A stretch of 64,000 nt of DNA from Polynucleobacter ibericus (lineage in GTDB: Bacteria; Pseudomonadota; Gammaproteobacteria; Burkholderiales; Burkholderiaceae): positions 1,421,564 to 1,485,563 of the forward strand of contig NZ_CP061309.1 in the NCBI RefSeq assembly GCF_018687955.1, written 5' to 3'. Positions 53,900 to 63,317 of this stretch are shown here, piece by piece (position 1 is the stretch's first letter; the number at the start of each line of letters is the position of its first letter). Position numbers and translations under genes: made by a program. Below the pieces are notes generated by a model. That model made no database searches. It was not told the DNA's origin and worked only from the letters and a program-made list of their open reading frames with translations.

Positions 53900-54550
53900 T
53901 TATTTGGCAACCACTTCATCAACTATGATGTAGCGACGGTTAACACCCAAACCTTGCAAGTACGCAATCAAGGCATCTTCCTCGGTTTTACCCTCCAGCT
54001 CATTAGGAGCATTGGCAATCATTTCCTCTGTATAAGGAACTCCCAAGCGAGTCATCGCAATCATGTGTGATTGAATTGTGGAAGCATCTGCAGCATTTTT
54101 TTGCAACCAAGGATATCCAGGCATATTTGACTCCGGAACCACATCGCGTGGATTACGTAAGTGAATGCGATGCCAATCATCTGAGTAACGGGCGCCAACA
54201 CGAGCTAAGTCTGGGCCAGTACGCTTACTACCCCATAAGAATGGACGATCAAAGACAGATTCACCAGCTAAAGAGTAAGGGCCGTAACGCTCAACTTCAG
54301 AACGCAAAGTACGAATCTGCTGTGAATGACAACCTACGCAACCTTCGCGCTGATAGATATCACGTCCTGCCAAGCGTAAAGCTGTGTATGGTTCTACACC
54401 AGGACTTGGCTCAGTTGTAGTGTGCTGGAAAAAGAGCGGCACGATTTGAACTAAGCCTGCAATCGATACCACAATGATCGTGGCAATAATTAACCAGCCA
54501 ACGTTTTTCTCAAGCGTTCCGTGGGAAAAGAATTTATTTTCGCTAGACAT
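53900..54550 (-). CDS. ccoO: cbb3-type cytochrome c oxidase subunit II (monoheme)
   Basis: A 216-residue mono-haem cytochrome c with an N-terminal helix (about 19-41) and the haem motif CVGCH at residues 71-75 in [15 protein letters not shown]. Further family signs are [17 protein letters not shown] and MPGYPWL with the axial methionine region. It follows ccoN by 12 bp. Confidence 0.97.
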   Translation of the reverse strand: MSSENKFFSHGTLEKNVGWLIIATIIVVSIAGLVQIVPLFFQHTTTEPSPGVEPYTALRLAGRDIYQREGCVGCHSQQIRTLRSEVERYGPYSLAGESVFDRPFLWGSKRTGPDLARVGARYSDDWHRIHLRNPRDVVPESNMPGYPWLQKNAADASTIQSHMIAMTRLGVPYTEEMIANAPNELEGKTEEDALIAYLQGLGVNRRYIIVDEVVAK

Positions 54551-54562
54551 TTTCTTCTCCTT

Positions 54563-56002
54563 TTAGTGTTCAGCAACGGCCGTTGGAATAGGCGCATTTA
54601 CAAAAGTTTTACCTTGCACAGTTTTGAAGACGTTGAACGCCATCAAGAACATACCGCTGAGGTAGCACAAGCCGCCCAACAATCGAATCATGTAGAAAGG
54701 ATAGGTTGCCTTAACGGACTCAACGAAGCTATATGTCAATGTTCCGTCTGGCTCAAATGCTCTCCACATCAAACCTTGCATTACGCCTGCAATCCACATA
54801 GCGGCAATGTACAAAACAACACCAATAGTAGCGATCCAGAAATGCAACTCGATCCACTTGGTGCTATACATCTCTTTTTGACCAACTAAACGTGGAATCA
54901 AGTAGTAGAGAGAGCCAATCGTAATCATGGCAACCCAACCCAAAGCGCCGGAGTGAACGTGACCAATAGTCCAGTCTGTGTAATGAGACAAACTATTCAC
55001 AGTCTTAATCGACATCATGGAACCTTCAAAGGTAGACATGCCGTAGAAGGACAATGCCACTACCAAGAATTTCAAGATTGGGTCACGGCGTAATTTGTAC
55101 CATGCACCAGACAGAGTCATGATGCCGTTAATCATGCCACCCCAAGATGGCGCCAACAAGATCAAAGAGAATACTGTTCCGAGAGACTGGGTCCAGTCAG
55201 GCAAAGAGGTATGTTGCAAATGGTGAGGACCAGCCCACATATAGGTAAAGTTCAAAGCCCAAAAGTGGACAATGGACAAGCGATAGGAATAAATTGGACG
55301 CTCAGCTTGCTTTGGAATGAAGTAGTACATCATTCCCAAGAAGCTCGTAGTTAAGAAGAAGCCTACAGCGTTATGGCCATACCACCACTGCACCATCGCA
55401 TCTTGTACACCAGCATATGCTGAATATGACTTCCAGAATGTTGCTGGCATTTCCAAATTATTGAAAATATGCAGAATGGCAATCGTCAGAATGTAAGCAC
55501 CGAAGAACCAATTAGAGACATAAATATGTTTTGTCTTGCGCTTCATGATGGTGCCAAAGAAAACCACTGCATAAGCCACCCAAACCACAGTGATCAACAA
55601 GTCGATTGGCCACTCTAATTCTGCATACTCTTTAGAGGTTGAGATGCCCAAAGGCAAAGTCACAGCCGCCAAAACAATTACTGCCTGCCAGCCCCAAAAG
55701 GTAAATGCCGCTAGCTTGTCACAAAATAAGCGTGCCTGACTTGTGCGCTGCACAATGTAGTAGGACGTTGCAAACAACGCGGAACCACCGAACGCAAAAA
55801 TCACCGCATTGGTATGCAATGGGCGTAGACGACCATAGCTCAACCAAGGAATATTAAAAGTGATTTCAGGCCAGATCAACTGGGCTGCGAGAATGACCCC
55901 CACGAGCATGCCAACAATTCCCCAAAGCACAGTAACGATGGCAAATTGACTGACAACCTTGTAATTGAAGGTATCTTGATTACTCCCCACGGTAAGTCCC
56001 AT
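54563..56002 (-). CDS. ccoN: cbb3-type cytochrome c oxidase subunit I
   Basis: The catalytic subunit, 479 residues from the ATG at 56002, which has AAGGAG at six bases; an ATG 11 codons upstream lacks this. It has about 12 helices with the haem and CuB histidines, including [30 protein letters not shown] (the Tyr-His crosslink region) and [14 protein letters not shown]. It reduces oxygen with high affinity, supporting microaerobic respiration. Transcription probably starts near 56049 under FNR. Confidence 0.96.
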   Translation of the reverse strand: MGLTVGSNQDTFNYKVVSQFAIVTVLWGIVGMLVGVILAAQLIWPEITFNIPWLSYGRLRPLHTNAVIFAFGGSALFATSYYIVQRTSQARLFCDKLAAFTFWGWQAVIVLAAVTLPLGISTSKEYAELEWPIDLLITVVWVAYAVVFFGTIMKRKTKHIYVSNWFFGAYILTIAILHIFNNLEMPATFWKSYSAYAGVQDAMVQWWYGHNAVGFFLTTSFLGMMYYFIPKQAERPIYSYRLSIVHFWALNFTYMWAGPHHLQHTSLPDWTQSLGTVFSLILLAPSWGGMINGIMTLSGAWYKLRRDPILKFLVVALSFYGMSTFEGSMMSIKTVNSLSHYTDWTIGHVHSGALGWVAMITIGSLYYLIPRLVGQKEMYSTKWIELHFWIATIGVVLYIAAMWIAGVMQGLMWRAFEPDGTLTYSFVESVKATYPFYMIRLLGGLCYLSGMFLMAFNVFKTVQGKTFVNAPIPTAVAEH

Positions 56003-56055
56003 GGTTTCTCCTTTTTTGTGACCAAACAACGACATAATCCAAATAGACTGGATTA

Positions 56056-56061
56056 ATTATC
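56056..56061 (-). promoter_or_regulatory. -10 element of the ccoN promoter
   Basis: GATAAT on the minus strand, five of six matches to TATAAT. Its centre lies 32 bp downstream of the centre of the FNR box, exactly the spacing of a class II FNR-activated promoter (box at -41.5). The predicted start is near 56049, giving a leader of about 47 bases. Confidence 0.7.
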
Positions 56062-56083
56062 AAAGTAAGGCTTTAAAGGGAAT

Positions 56084-56097
56084 TTGATCTATATCAA
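56084..56097 (-). promoter_or_regulatory. FNR binding site (anaerobox) upstream of ccoN
   Basis: TTGATCTATATCAA on the plus strand, TTGATATAGATCAA on the minus strand. Both half-sites match the FNR consensus TTGAT-N4-ATCAA without a mismatch. The FNR encoded at 50049-50819 carries the recognition residues that read it. Confidence 0.93.
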
Positions 56098-56164
56098 AAA
56101 GGGTGGGGCTAATTCAGGCTAGGCCCAAGATAATGGCTATTTCTTGGACTATTTACGTATATAG

Positions 56165-56344
56165 CTATTTTTGAGAGTGCTTACTAACTTCTTTTGACTC
56201 TGGAGCGTCATCATCCATCAAAATAGCGTGACCAGGTCCATCCAAATCGTCGAATTGCCCACTTTTAATGGACCAACGCAAAATCCAGACTAAGAGACCA
56301 ACTAAAGCCAAGGATAAGGGGATGAGTAGAAATAGACTTTCCAT
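56165..56344 (-). CDS. ccoS: cbb3-type oxidase assembly protein CcoS
   Basis: A 59-residue single-helix protein starting MESLFLLIPLSLALVGLLVW, followed by the conserved SGQFDDLDGPGHAILMDDD segment of CcoS/FixS and a polar tail. CcoS is needed for insertion of haem and copper into CcoN. It begins nine bases after the ccoI stop and lies just upstream of the FNR-controlled ccoN promoter. Confidence 0.93.
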   Translation of the reverse strand: MESLFLLIPLSLALVGLLVWILRWSIKSGQFDDLDGPGHAILMDDDAPESKEVSKHSQK

Positions 56345-56353
56345 CTCTATAGT

Positions 56354-58780
56354 CTAAGCTTTTCGTAAACGCCAAGCATTTAATGTCACCGCAAGCGAGG
56401 AAAGCGACATACCAATTCCGGCAACCCATGGATTTACTAAACCCATCATTGCGGCAGGAATAGCCAATAAGTTATATATCAAAGCCCACCATAAATTTTG
56501 TTTAATGATGCTTTGAGTTTTATCGGCAAGCAATAAAGTTTTTGCGAGAGGTTCAAGTGAGATTGCAGTCAAAATTGCATCAGCTCCCGCCGCCGCCAAA
56601 GGTGCACCCGCACCAACTGCGATAGAAATGTCAGCGCGAGCAAGCAAGGGAGCATCGTTCACACCATCACCAATTGCCCAGACAAAACGATTCTCTTTTT
56701 GCAGACGCTCAATGTAATCATATTTATCTTCAGGCGTGCATCCGCCTTGATAATGTTCAATTCCGACATGCTTGGCCCACCATGCAACTGTAGCTCGGTC
56801 ATCTCCTGAAACTAAATGGATGGCAATATTTCTAGACTTCACTACATTTAAAAACTCTTTAAGACCTGGTCTCGGAGTATCTAAGAAAACAAAGCTAGCT
56901 ATCAATCCTTGTGAATCAGCTAAATGCACTTGCCCATATTGCCCTAACTGAGCGCTCTGCTCTACGCCCAGCCACAAAGCACTTCCCAGGCGAAAGGTAC
57001 CCGAACTTAAACCTCTACCCTGAAGATTAATGACCGACTCACTTAATACGGGAAGAGAGAGATTGTCATTTTCGGCTGCACGGATCAAAGAAAGTGCCAA
57101 TGGATGTCTTTGCCCTGCTTCAAGAGCCGCAGCTAAAGCCAATGCATCTTCACGACGATAGCCATCACGTAAGTTGATGATCTCTTGCAACTCTGGCTGG
57201 CCCATTGTGAGTGTCCCAGTTTTATCCAGCACTAAGTCAGTCGCCTTCACTAAGCCTTCCATGACGTGACCACGAACAATAAGTAATCCTAATTTAGTAA
57301 CAGCGCCTTGAGCTGCAGCCATAGCAGTCGGCACAGCCAGTGATAATGCACAAGGACAACTAGCAACGAGAACCGAAACTAAAACATTCCATGCGCGACT
57401 GGGATCAAAATAAAACCATATGGCTGAGGAGGCGAATGCGGCCAACAATAAGAAGGCTACAAAATACGCCGTCCACTTCTCAGCAAGACCAACCATTACC
57501 GGCTTAGCAAGTAACGCTTGATCTAATAAGGAAGCGATACCAGCAATGCGCGTTGACTGACCTACCGCTTCAATTTTCATAAAAAGAGGGTTCAGAATAT
57601 TATGGGTACCCGCGTACAAACGGTCGCCGATTTTTTTCTCTACAGGTTTAGATTCGCCAGTCAGCAACGATTCATCTAAAGCACTGGCATTCTCAATCAA
57701 GATGCCGTCAGCAGGTACCACCTCACCAGGAGAAACACGGAGCACCTCACCAGGATTGCAATTAATAACTGGGACAAGCTCAATATCTTGTGAAGCTGGG
57801 TAATTGACAGCGCGCTCACAAGTTGCGGGTAATTGCTTTGCTAATGCCTCTGCTCCACCCTGAGCATCTTGCCGCGCCAGTAACTCCACATATCTCGCAG
57901 CTAAGATAAAAGCAACAAACATCGTAATGGAATCAAAATAGCCATGACCCGCGCCAGTGACTAAATTGATGGTGCCTGCGGTAAATGCCAAAGCAAGAGC
58001 CAAAGCGATCGGCACATCCATACCCAACATATGCGTTTGCCTAAATGACTGTACGCTGCGCCATGCTGCCTGGAATATAGGGCCAGCCGAATACACCATC
58101 ACCGGGACAGTTAAAGCCCAGCTACTCCAACCCAATAGAACTTCAAACTCCGGGGTAATATCAGCACCAACATAGGTAGGCCACGCATACATCATGACCT
58201 GCATCATGCCCAACATCGCCACACCGAGACGAAGCAGCAAACCACGCCTTTCTTTTTTTGCTCGATCTAAGGATTGAGAGGGCTCAAATGGCCAAGCCTC
58301 ATATCCAATACGCTCAATCTCAAAAAGTAATCTGGCCAGGCTTGTTTTATCCGGTGAAAAACGCACTATCACTTTTTGCGTAACGTAGTTGATTTGCACA
58401 TCTTGCACGCCTGCGTTACGACGCAAATGCTGCTCACATAACCAAACACAAGCTGCACAACGAATTTTTTCTAAGCGTAGTGTTGTCTCAAGATCGCCAA
58501 GGTCACCACAAGAGCGAGTAAAGCGTCCTCGCAATGAAGGATCGTCATAAGGCTTAAGTTTATCTGGTATCTCATTGCTGGCTAGATAGGCTGCTGGCTT
58601 ATCGCCTGACTGTGATCGCCTGGCATAAAAAACTTCTAGGCCTTCACCATGAATAGTTTGCGCAATTGCCATGCATCCCGGACAACAAAATGCCTGCGTC
58701 TGGCCGCCTAATTCTGCCTCGATTAATTCACCCGGAAGAATTTGGCTTGAGCAGTGATAGCAAACCAAAGAATTTCTCAT
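56354..58780 (-). CDS. ccoI: copper-translocating P1B-type ATPase CcoI (FixI)
   Basis: An 808-residue membrane pump that delivers copper for cbb3 oxidase. The N-terminus has a CYHC pair (C7, C10) and FCCPGC at 31-36, then a heavy-metal-associated domain with CAAC at 108-111. About eight helices follow, including the transport motif SCPCALS. The ATPase core shows DKTGTLTMGQP with the phosphorylated aspartate, and GDGVNDAPLLA. The double N-terminal cysteine motif is typical of CcoI rather than CopA. An MFS gene ends six bases upstream. Confidence 0.95.
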   Translation of the reverse strand: MRNSLVCYHCSSQILPGELIEAELGGQTQAFCCPGCMAIAQTIHGEGLEVFYARRSQSGDKPAAYLASNEIPDKLKPYDDPSLRGRFTRSCGDLGDLETTLRLEKIRCAACVWLCEQHLRRNAGVQDVQINYVTQKVIVRFSPDKTSLARLLFEIERIGYEAWPFEPSQSLDRAKKERRGLLLRLGVAMLGMMQVMMYAWPTYVGADITPEFEVLLGWSSWALTVPVMVYSAGPIFQAAWRSVQSFRQTHMLGMDVPIALALALAFTAGTINLVTGAGHGYFDSITMFVAFILAARYVELLARQDAQGGAEALAKQLPATCERAVNYPASQDIELVPVINCNPGEVLRVSPGEVVPADGILIENASALDESLLTGESKPVEKKIGDRLYAGTHNILNPLFMKIEAVGQSTRIAGIASLLDQALLAKPVMVGLAEKWTAYFVAFLLLAAFASSAIWFYFDPSRAWNVLVSVLVASCPCALSLAVPTAMAAAQGAVTKLGLLIVRGHVMEGLVKATDLVLDKTGTLTMGQPELQEIINLRDGYRREDALALAAALEAGQRHPLALSLIRAAENDNLSLPVLSESVINLQGRGLSSGTFRLGSALWLGVEQSAQLGQYGQVHLADSQGLIASFVFLDTPRPGLKEFLNVVKSRNIAIHLVSGDDRATVAWWAKHVGIEHYQGGCTPEDKYDYIERLQKENRFVWAIGDGVNDAPLLARADISIAVGAGAPLAAAGADAILTAISLEPLAKTLLLADKTQSIIKQNLWWALIYNLLAIPAAMMGLVNPWVAGIGMSLSSLAVTLNAWRLRKA

Positions 58781-58786
58781 ATTCGT

Positions 58787-60028
58787 CTAATTACTCATGC
58801 TGGCTTTATTGCCCCAGCCGTTACGCCGCTCATAGATCACAAATAAAACCCCCCAGATCACCACAGCAACATAGGCCCATACCCAAGCCGCTTGTGAAGT
58901 ACGAGATCCTGAGATATCTAAGACAAATCCGAAAATAGCGGGGCCTAATAAGCCACCACCAAATCCCATCAAAGAATGCAGCCCCATCGCAGCACCCTTG
59001 ATATTTTCCTGAGCACTAATCACCAAACCCGCTGTGAGTGTTGAGGAATCTGCCATGATGAAAATGGCATGGCCGATAGCCAGTGCCACAATCAACCACC
59101 ATGATTGGCCCGTTGAGCAAGCAAACGCAATCCCCAATACAGCGCTCGTCAGCATCACAATGCAGACCCACTTTTGACGTCCTACCCGCAATGCAATCTC
59201 ATTACCTAATATAGATGCAGGCACCCCAAAGAAATTAATGACCCCAGCTAAAGTGGTCGCCGCTAGAAAAAAACTCTCACCAGAAGCAACTGCACAAAAA
59301 GCAAAGAAAGCCACAATCCAACTTCTAGAAGCAAAGAGCTCTAAGGTGTGTGCTGTATAGCCAAAAATAAATCCTGCAGCATTTTTATCCTGCAAGACTA
59401 ATTTCCATTTATCCACTGGAAAAATATCATGCAGACGAATATGGATAGGCCCCTTCCACTTGTCATGCTGTAATGCCGGAATAAATAATAAGACAATCAA
59501 AAATGCAACAAATGGGCCCAAGGCAATGAGTCCAAAAACATAATGCCAACCTAATGCACTCAAAATCCAGCCTGAGCATAAGTAAGAGAACCCAGTTCCA
59601 ATACCAAAGAAGGCCGTATAAAAAGCAATGTGTCTTGTCAATTCACCAGCCTGAATACGATCAGACAAAATTTTGAGGCCCGGCATATAAGTACCAGCAA
59701 GACCAGCGCCATTTAAGGCCATAAAAAATAGTGCGGTCCAAAAGTTATAAGCCAATGTGCCCATACCCAAAAGACCGAAAGTCGCCACTAGCCCACCCAC
59801 TAGATAGACCTTGCGAGCATCAACACGATCCGTTAAAGCGGTAGCCAATGGAACAGCCAGCATATAACCAAAGAAAAATGCACTGGCGATTAAACCTGAT
59901 TGCAGATTACTGAGATGCCACTCTTCTTGCAAGGTGGTTAACACGACGGCATAGCAAGCAAAGCCTAATAGAGCACAAGTTTGTGCCATGAGCATGAGAG
60001 GGGTATAACCAGCTGAACGAAAGCGCAT
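58787..60028 (-). CDS. MFS transporter
   Basis: A 413-residue major facilitator with about 12 helices. Family segments are ASAFFFGYMLAVPLATALTD with the following loop motif DRVDARKVYLVGG, and GAGLAGTYMPGLKILSDRI. It resembles the nitrate/cyanate-type or YbfB-like MFS groups, but the substrate is unknown. It ends six bases before ccoI on the same strand, so it could be cotranscribed with the copper pump. Confidence 0.88.
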   Translation of the reverse strand: MRFRSAGYTPLMLMAQTCALLGFACYAVVLTTLQEEWHLSNLQSGLIASAFFFGYMLAVPLATALTDRVDARKVYLVGGLVATFGLLGMGTLAYNFWTALFFMALNGAGLAGTYMPGLKILSDRIQAGELTRHIAFYTAFFGIGTGFSYLCSGWILSALGWHYVFGLIALGPFVAFLIVLLFIPALQHDKWKGPIHIRLHDIFPVDKWKLVLQDKNAAGFIFGYTAHTLELFASRSWIVAFFAFCAVASGESFFLAATTLAGVINFFGVPASILGNEIALRVGRQKWVCIVMLTSAVLGIAFACSTGQSWWLIVALAIGHAIFIMADSSTLTAGLVISAQENIKGAAMGLHSLMGFGGGLLGPAIFGFVLDISGSRTSQAAWVWAYVAVVIWGVLFVIYERRNGWGNKASMSN

Positions 60029-60113
60029 AAATAGTCAGTAGAAACGTGAACTCATTCTACTCGCCCGGAAGGCAATAGACCCGCTACACTATGAAAAACT
60101 AGATGGGGACAAT

Positions 60114-61097
60114 ATGAAAAGTAAATCCTTGAGAGCGCTGACATTGCAGATCGGCTTTAGCCTCCTATTGGGCTGCACAAGCACTTTGGCATTGGCTGAT
60201 AACTACCCCTCCAAACCCATTAAGGCAATTGTTCCTTTTGCCCCGGGCAGTACAACCGATCAAATTGGACGTGCTTTTGCAGCCAAAATGTCTGAGACTT
60301 TAGGGCAACCCATAGTGATTGAAAATCGCCCCGGAGCAAATGGCCTCATTGGCGCAGATTTTGTTGCCAAAGCACCTGCCGATGGTTACACGATCTTAAT
60401 TGGTACTAACAGCACCAATGCTGCTCTGAAAAGTTTAGTTAAAAACTTACCCTATAACCAAGATACCGCCTTTACTCCAATTGGCTATTTTGGATCAGCT
60501 CCATTAATTATCGCCATTAATAATGATGTACCTGCAAAGTCACTCAATGGATTTGTTTCTCTAGCTAAAGCCAGTCCAGGAAAAATGACTTTTGCATATG
60601 CAAGTACATCACAACGTGTCTCTTCAGAAATGCTTGCGAGCTTTGCAGATATCAAAATGACTGGGGTGTCATATAAGAGCGGCCCCAATGCAATGACAGA
60701 TTTAATTGGTGGTCAAATCAATATGTTTACATCTGACTTTGGAGTTTCCTTGCCTCAGGTGCAGGCAGGAAAAATCCGCGGTCTTGCTGTTACCTCTCTT
60801 AAACGCTCTCCTGCCATTCCTGAACTACCCACTGTAAATGAGGCGCTAGGGATTAAAGGTTATGAATTAATTGCATTCTTTGCGGCCTTTGGCCCTGCCG
60901 GTATGCCAAAAGAGGCTGTGAGCAAGCTCAATAAGGCAATTAACGATGCAGCCAAATCTAAAGATTTGCTTGAACGCTTTTCTGCCATGGGATTTGAAAC
61001 TCAACCCGGCACCCCTGAGGCACTCAGTCAAAAAATTAAACTAGAAACTGCAAAGTGGGCAAAAGCAATTAAAGATGCCGGTATGGAGCCAGAGTAA
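60114..61097 (+). CDS. tripartite tricarboxylate transporter substrate-binding protein (Bug family)
   Basis: A periplasmic receptor of 327 residues. A signal peptide (LTLQIGFSLLLGCTSTLALA) precedes DNYPSKPIKAIVPFAPGSTT, with the later family segments IENRPGANGLIGADFVA and DGYTILIG. The ATG has GGGGAC upstream at six bases. It has its own promoter region of 85 bp shared with the divergent MFS gene. No TctA/TctB partner lies nearby. Confidence 0.92.
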   Translation: MKSKSLRALTLQIGFSLLLGCTSTLALADNYPSKPIKAIVPFAPGSTTDQIGRAFAAKMSETLGQPIVIENRPGANGLIGADFVAKAPADGYTILIGTNSTNAALKSLVKNLPYNQDTAFTPIGYFGSAPLIIAINNDVPAKSLNGFVSLAKASPGKMTFAYASTSQRVSSEMLASFADIKMTGVSYKSGPNAMTDLIGGQINMFTSDFGVSLPQVQAGKIRGLAVTSLKRSPAIPELPTVNEALGIKGYELIAFFAAFGPAGMPKEAVSKLNKAINDAAKSKDLLERFSAMGFETQPGTPEALSQKIKLETAKWAKAIKDAGMEPE

Positions 61098-61108
61098 ATT
61101 AAATCAAC

Positions 61109-61864
61109 TTATTGCTGACTTCGATTGGGCGAGTCCTGAAAGCCATTAGAACGGTAAGTGAGAACCAAGGTATCTCGATAGCCGTAATTTGCTAAGGGCT
61201 GAATTGGTGTGGATTCATGAATCATCCGTTGATCATTCATCAACAATACAGACCAAGGCTCTGTCAGCGTAAAGCGTAAACCTGCAGAACCAGAGGCATC
61301 AAATATCCTGGTCTCGCCGCCCTTAATGCCCGAACGACCTAACAAGAAGACTGCCACAAAGTCGACGCCATCGCGATGAGCACCTTCAGGGGTTGGTCGC
61401 CCAATGCCATCCGTGGTGTCAATTCGAAATTGATGCGCTTCAACAAACCAAGTATTCACCGGTTTGAGGCTATTTAATATATTGGCAAGCCCAAGCAATA
61501 CTGATTGCCAAGCGGGATTGCCCAACAAATCCCCTTGAATAGGCTCAAACCAGCGTTCGATACCGCCATGTAGTGCGTTGTAATCAAGTGACTGCCAATG
61601 CGCACGATGAGGAACTAAAGCGAGATCATCCCCTTTAATCTGATAGCTGGAATGACGGCGAAAGCGGTAACGCCCCCCATCCTTTAGATAAGGATCGCGT
61701 GGCAAATCTTCCCAAAACTGCGTGAGGCTTTGAAGCTGAGAGAGCTGTACATGACTAAATTGGGCAACTGTCTCGGCAGATATCACAGCAAAGCCGTCAT
61801 TACGCAAAGCCTCGTTAATCTGCTTCAGAGGAGTTAGCGGGGGCGCAAGACTTGTAATTGTCAT
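61109..61864 (-). CDS. 2-oxoglutarate/Fe(II) dioxygenase family protein (PF10014-like)
   Basis: A 251-residue protein resembling the 2OG-Fe_Oxy_2 family, which includes bacterial L-isoleucine dioxygenases. The iron ligands are probably H and D in EGAHRDGVDFVAV and the distal H in NDQRMIHESTPI; an arginine in YRDTLVLTYRSNG is suited to bind 2-oxoglutarate. Further signs are RYRFRRHSSYQI near the N-terminus and GGETRIFDASG. The substrate may be a free amino acid, but this is inference. Confidence 0.82.
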   Translation of the reverse strand: MTITSLAPPLTPLKQINEALRNDGFAVISAETVAQFSHVQLSQLQSLTQFWEDLPRDPYLKDGGRYRFRRHSSYQIKGDDLALVPHRAHWQSLDYNALHGGIERWFEPIQGDLLGNPAWQSVLLGLANILNSLKPVNTWFVEAHQFRIDTTDGIGRPTPEGAHRDGVDFVAVFLLGRSGIKGGETRIFDASGSAGLRFTLTEPWSVLLMNDQRMIHESTPIQPLANYGYRDTLVLTYRSNGFQDSPNRSQQ

Positions 61865-61901
61865 CAGTCTATTTTAGGTCAACTAGCAAACATACGTTCA
61901 C

Positions 61902-63203
61902 TCAATGAACCAAGCTCAAGCGGACGCGCACATCACCCACATGCCCCTTAAGGTCATATAACTCTTTGGCATCCAACATAGACACTTTGATGTTACCCAC
62001 CCGCCTTTCAATATCCGCAAGGTCTTTAAAGTTCTTTTCTTTTAAAGCTGGATTTTGAGAATTTCTCTCGATCACCTTAAGCTCTTCATACACTTGAGCT
62101 AATTTCAAGCGCAATAAGAAATTCTTGGTAGATGGAATGTAAGTAAATAGTGGAATCAGAATCACTAGCAATGGAATAACAATCTTGACAAAACGCCCCG
62201 CCCAAACTGCAGTCCAGAATGGTAAATGACGATGCAAAAATGAAGGGCCATCTTTTAGGTAAATCTCAGCGTCCACATCCAATGGGAAATCTAAGCCTGC
62301 AGCGGAAGGAAACTCACCAACTTTTTGCAAGCGTGAATAGGATTTCAGAATGTCGTAAGAGGCCCCAAGCATCAGCGAAATCAAGGCTGGGCTAACGTTT
62401 TCATGGGTAACCAAAGTAGCTGTAGCTGCCATTACCTGAATATCTTGTCGAGGTTGATCATGTTGAATACTCAACAATCCTCTGGGTACAGTGACCTTGG
62501 AAAGATAAGTGAGATTACGAGTGTATGCATCCGCCTGATCAAAGTTCATCAGACGAATCCCGGGAATTGAGTAAAACTTACTCAGAATTGGAGCTTCCGC
62601 TGCAGCCACAATAAATACTGCATCCAGCTCGCCACTATTTAACTTAGCGATGGCTTCATCAGGCTTCAATTTTTCTGTACTGATTTCTTTATCAGTTATA
62701 CCGCTAGTCTTCAATAGATTCTGGACAAGTACTAAGGTACCGCTTCCTTCGTTACCAATGGATACGCGCTTACCTTTTAATTGGCTCAATATCTTGAGTT
62801 GACCGCCATCATTTTTAAAGGCGCCTTCACGATACCAAACCCAGATGGGCTCATAGAACATTCCTGCGATCGATACCAAATTCGGATATTCGCTCACATT
62901 AGCCACCCCACCCTGCACCATCGCAAAATCGACTCCAGATTTTGGATCTTTGAGGAGAGTCAAGTTATCCAGGGTTCCGCCTGTAGAACGCACTTTGAGA
63001 TCCACACCATCTTTAGACAACTCCGCCTTTAAACGTTCCCCAAACTGGTAATAAAGACCAGTAGGAAAACCTGTGGCCATTTCTATCGACTTTGGTGGCG
63101 GTGGGACCAAGACCCAAAGCACGCCAAAAAGGACGATTAATATCATGAGGAAGCTACCCGCTAAAGCTAGAGGGTTATAAATTTGTCTTTTAATTAAATT
63201 CAT
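61902..63203 (-). CDS. membrane-tethered TAXI-type solute-binding protein
   Basis: A 433-residue protein with a TAXI receptor domain (about 40-325) held between two helices: one at residues 12-33 and another at about 338-357. The receptor start is IEMATGFPTGLYYQFGERL, with LKGKRVSIGNEGSGTLVLV later. After the second helix comes a charged, probably cytoplasmic helical tail of 75 residues (LKLAQVYEELKVIERNSQ and on). No TRAP permease is adjacent. The two anchors suggest that it senses a ligand or signals across the membrane instead of shuttling freely. Confidence 0.85.
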   Translation of the reverse strand: MNLIKRQIYNPLALAGSFLMILIVLFGVLWVLVPPPPKSIEMATGFPTGLYYQFGERLKAELSKDGVDLKVRSTGGTLDNLTLLKDPKSGVDFAMVQGGVANVSEYPNLVSIAGMFYEPIWVWYREGAFKNDGGQLKILSQLKGKRVSIGNEGSGTLVLVQNLLKTSGITDKEISTEKLKPDEAIAKLNSGELDAVFIVAAAEAPILSKFYSIPGIRLMNFDQADAYTRNLTYLSKVTVPRGLLSIQHDQPRQDIQVMAATATLVTHENVSPALISLMLGASYDILKSYSRLQKVGEFPSAAGLDFPLDVDAEIYLKDGPSFLHRHLPFWTAVWAGRFVKIVIPLLVILIPLFTYIPSTKNFLLRLKLAQVYEELKVIERNSQNPALKEKNFKDLADIERRVGNIKVSMLDAKELYDLKGHVGDVRVRLSLVH

Positions 63204-63317
63204 TTAAATCTCTTTTGTTTTTTGCATTATGCCCCGAGCATGGCGTTTGGAAAAGGTTTCGAAACGGGTCAAATAATTCACGATAAGATGATGCTTTTAG
63301 AAGCTCCATAGGCCATT

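Noticed and set aside
56046..56065. Second FNR-like site near GGATTAATTATCAA
   Set aside because: The left half-site does not match TTGAT, and it overlaps the -10 element of the ccoN promoter.
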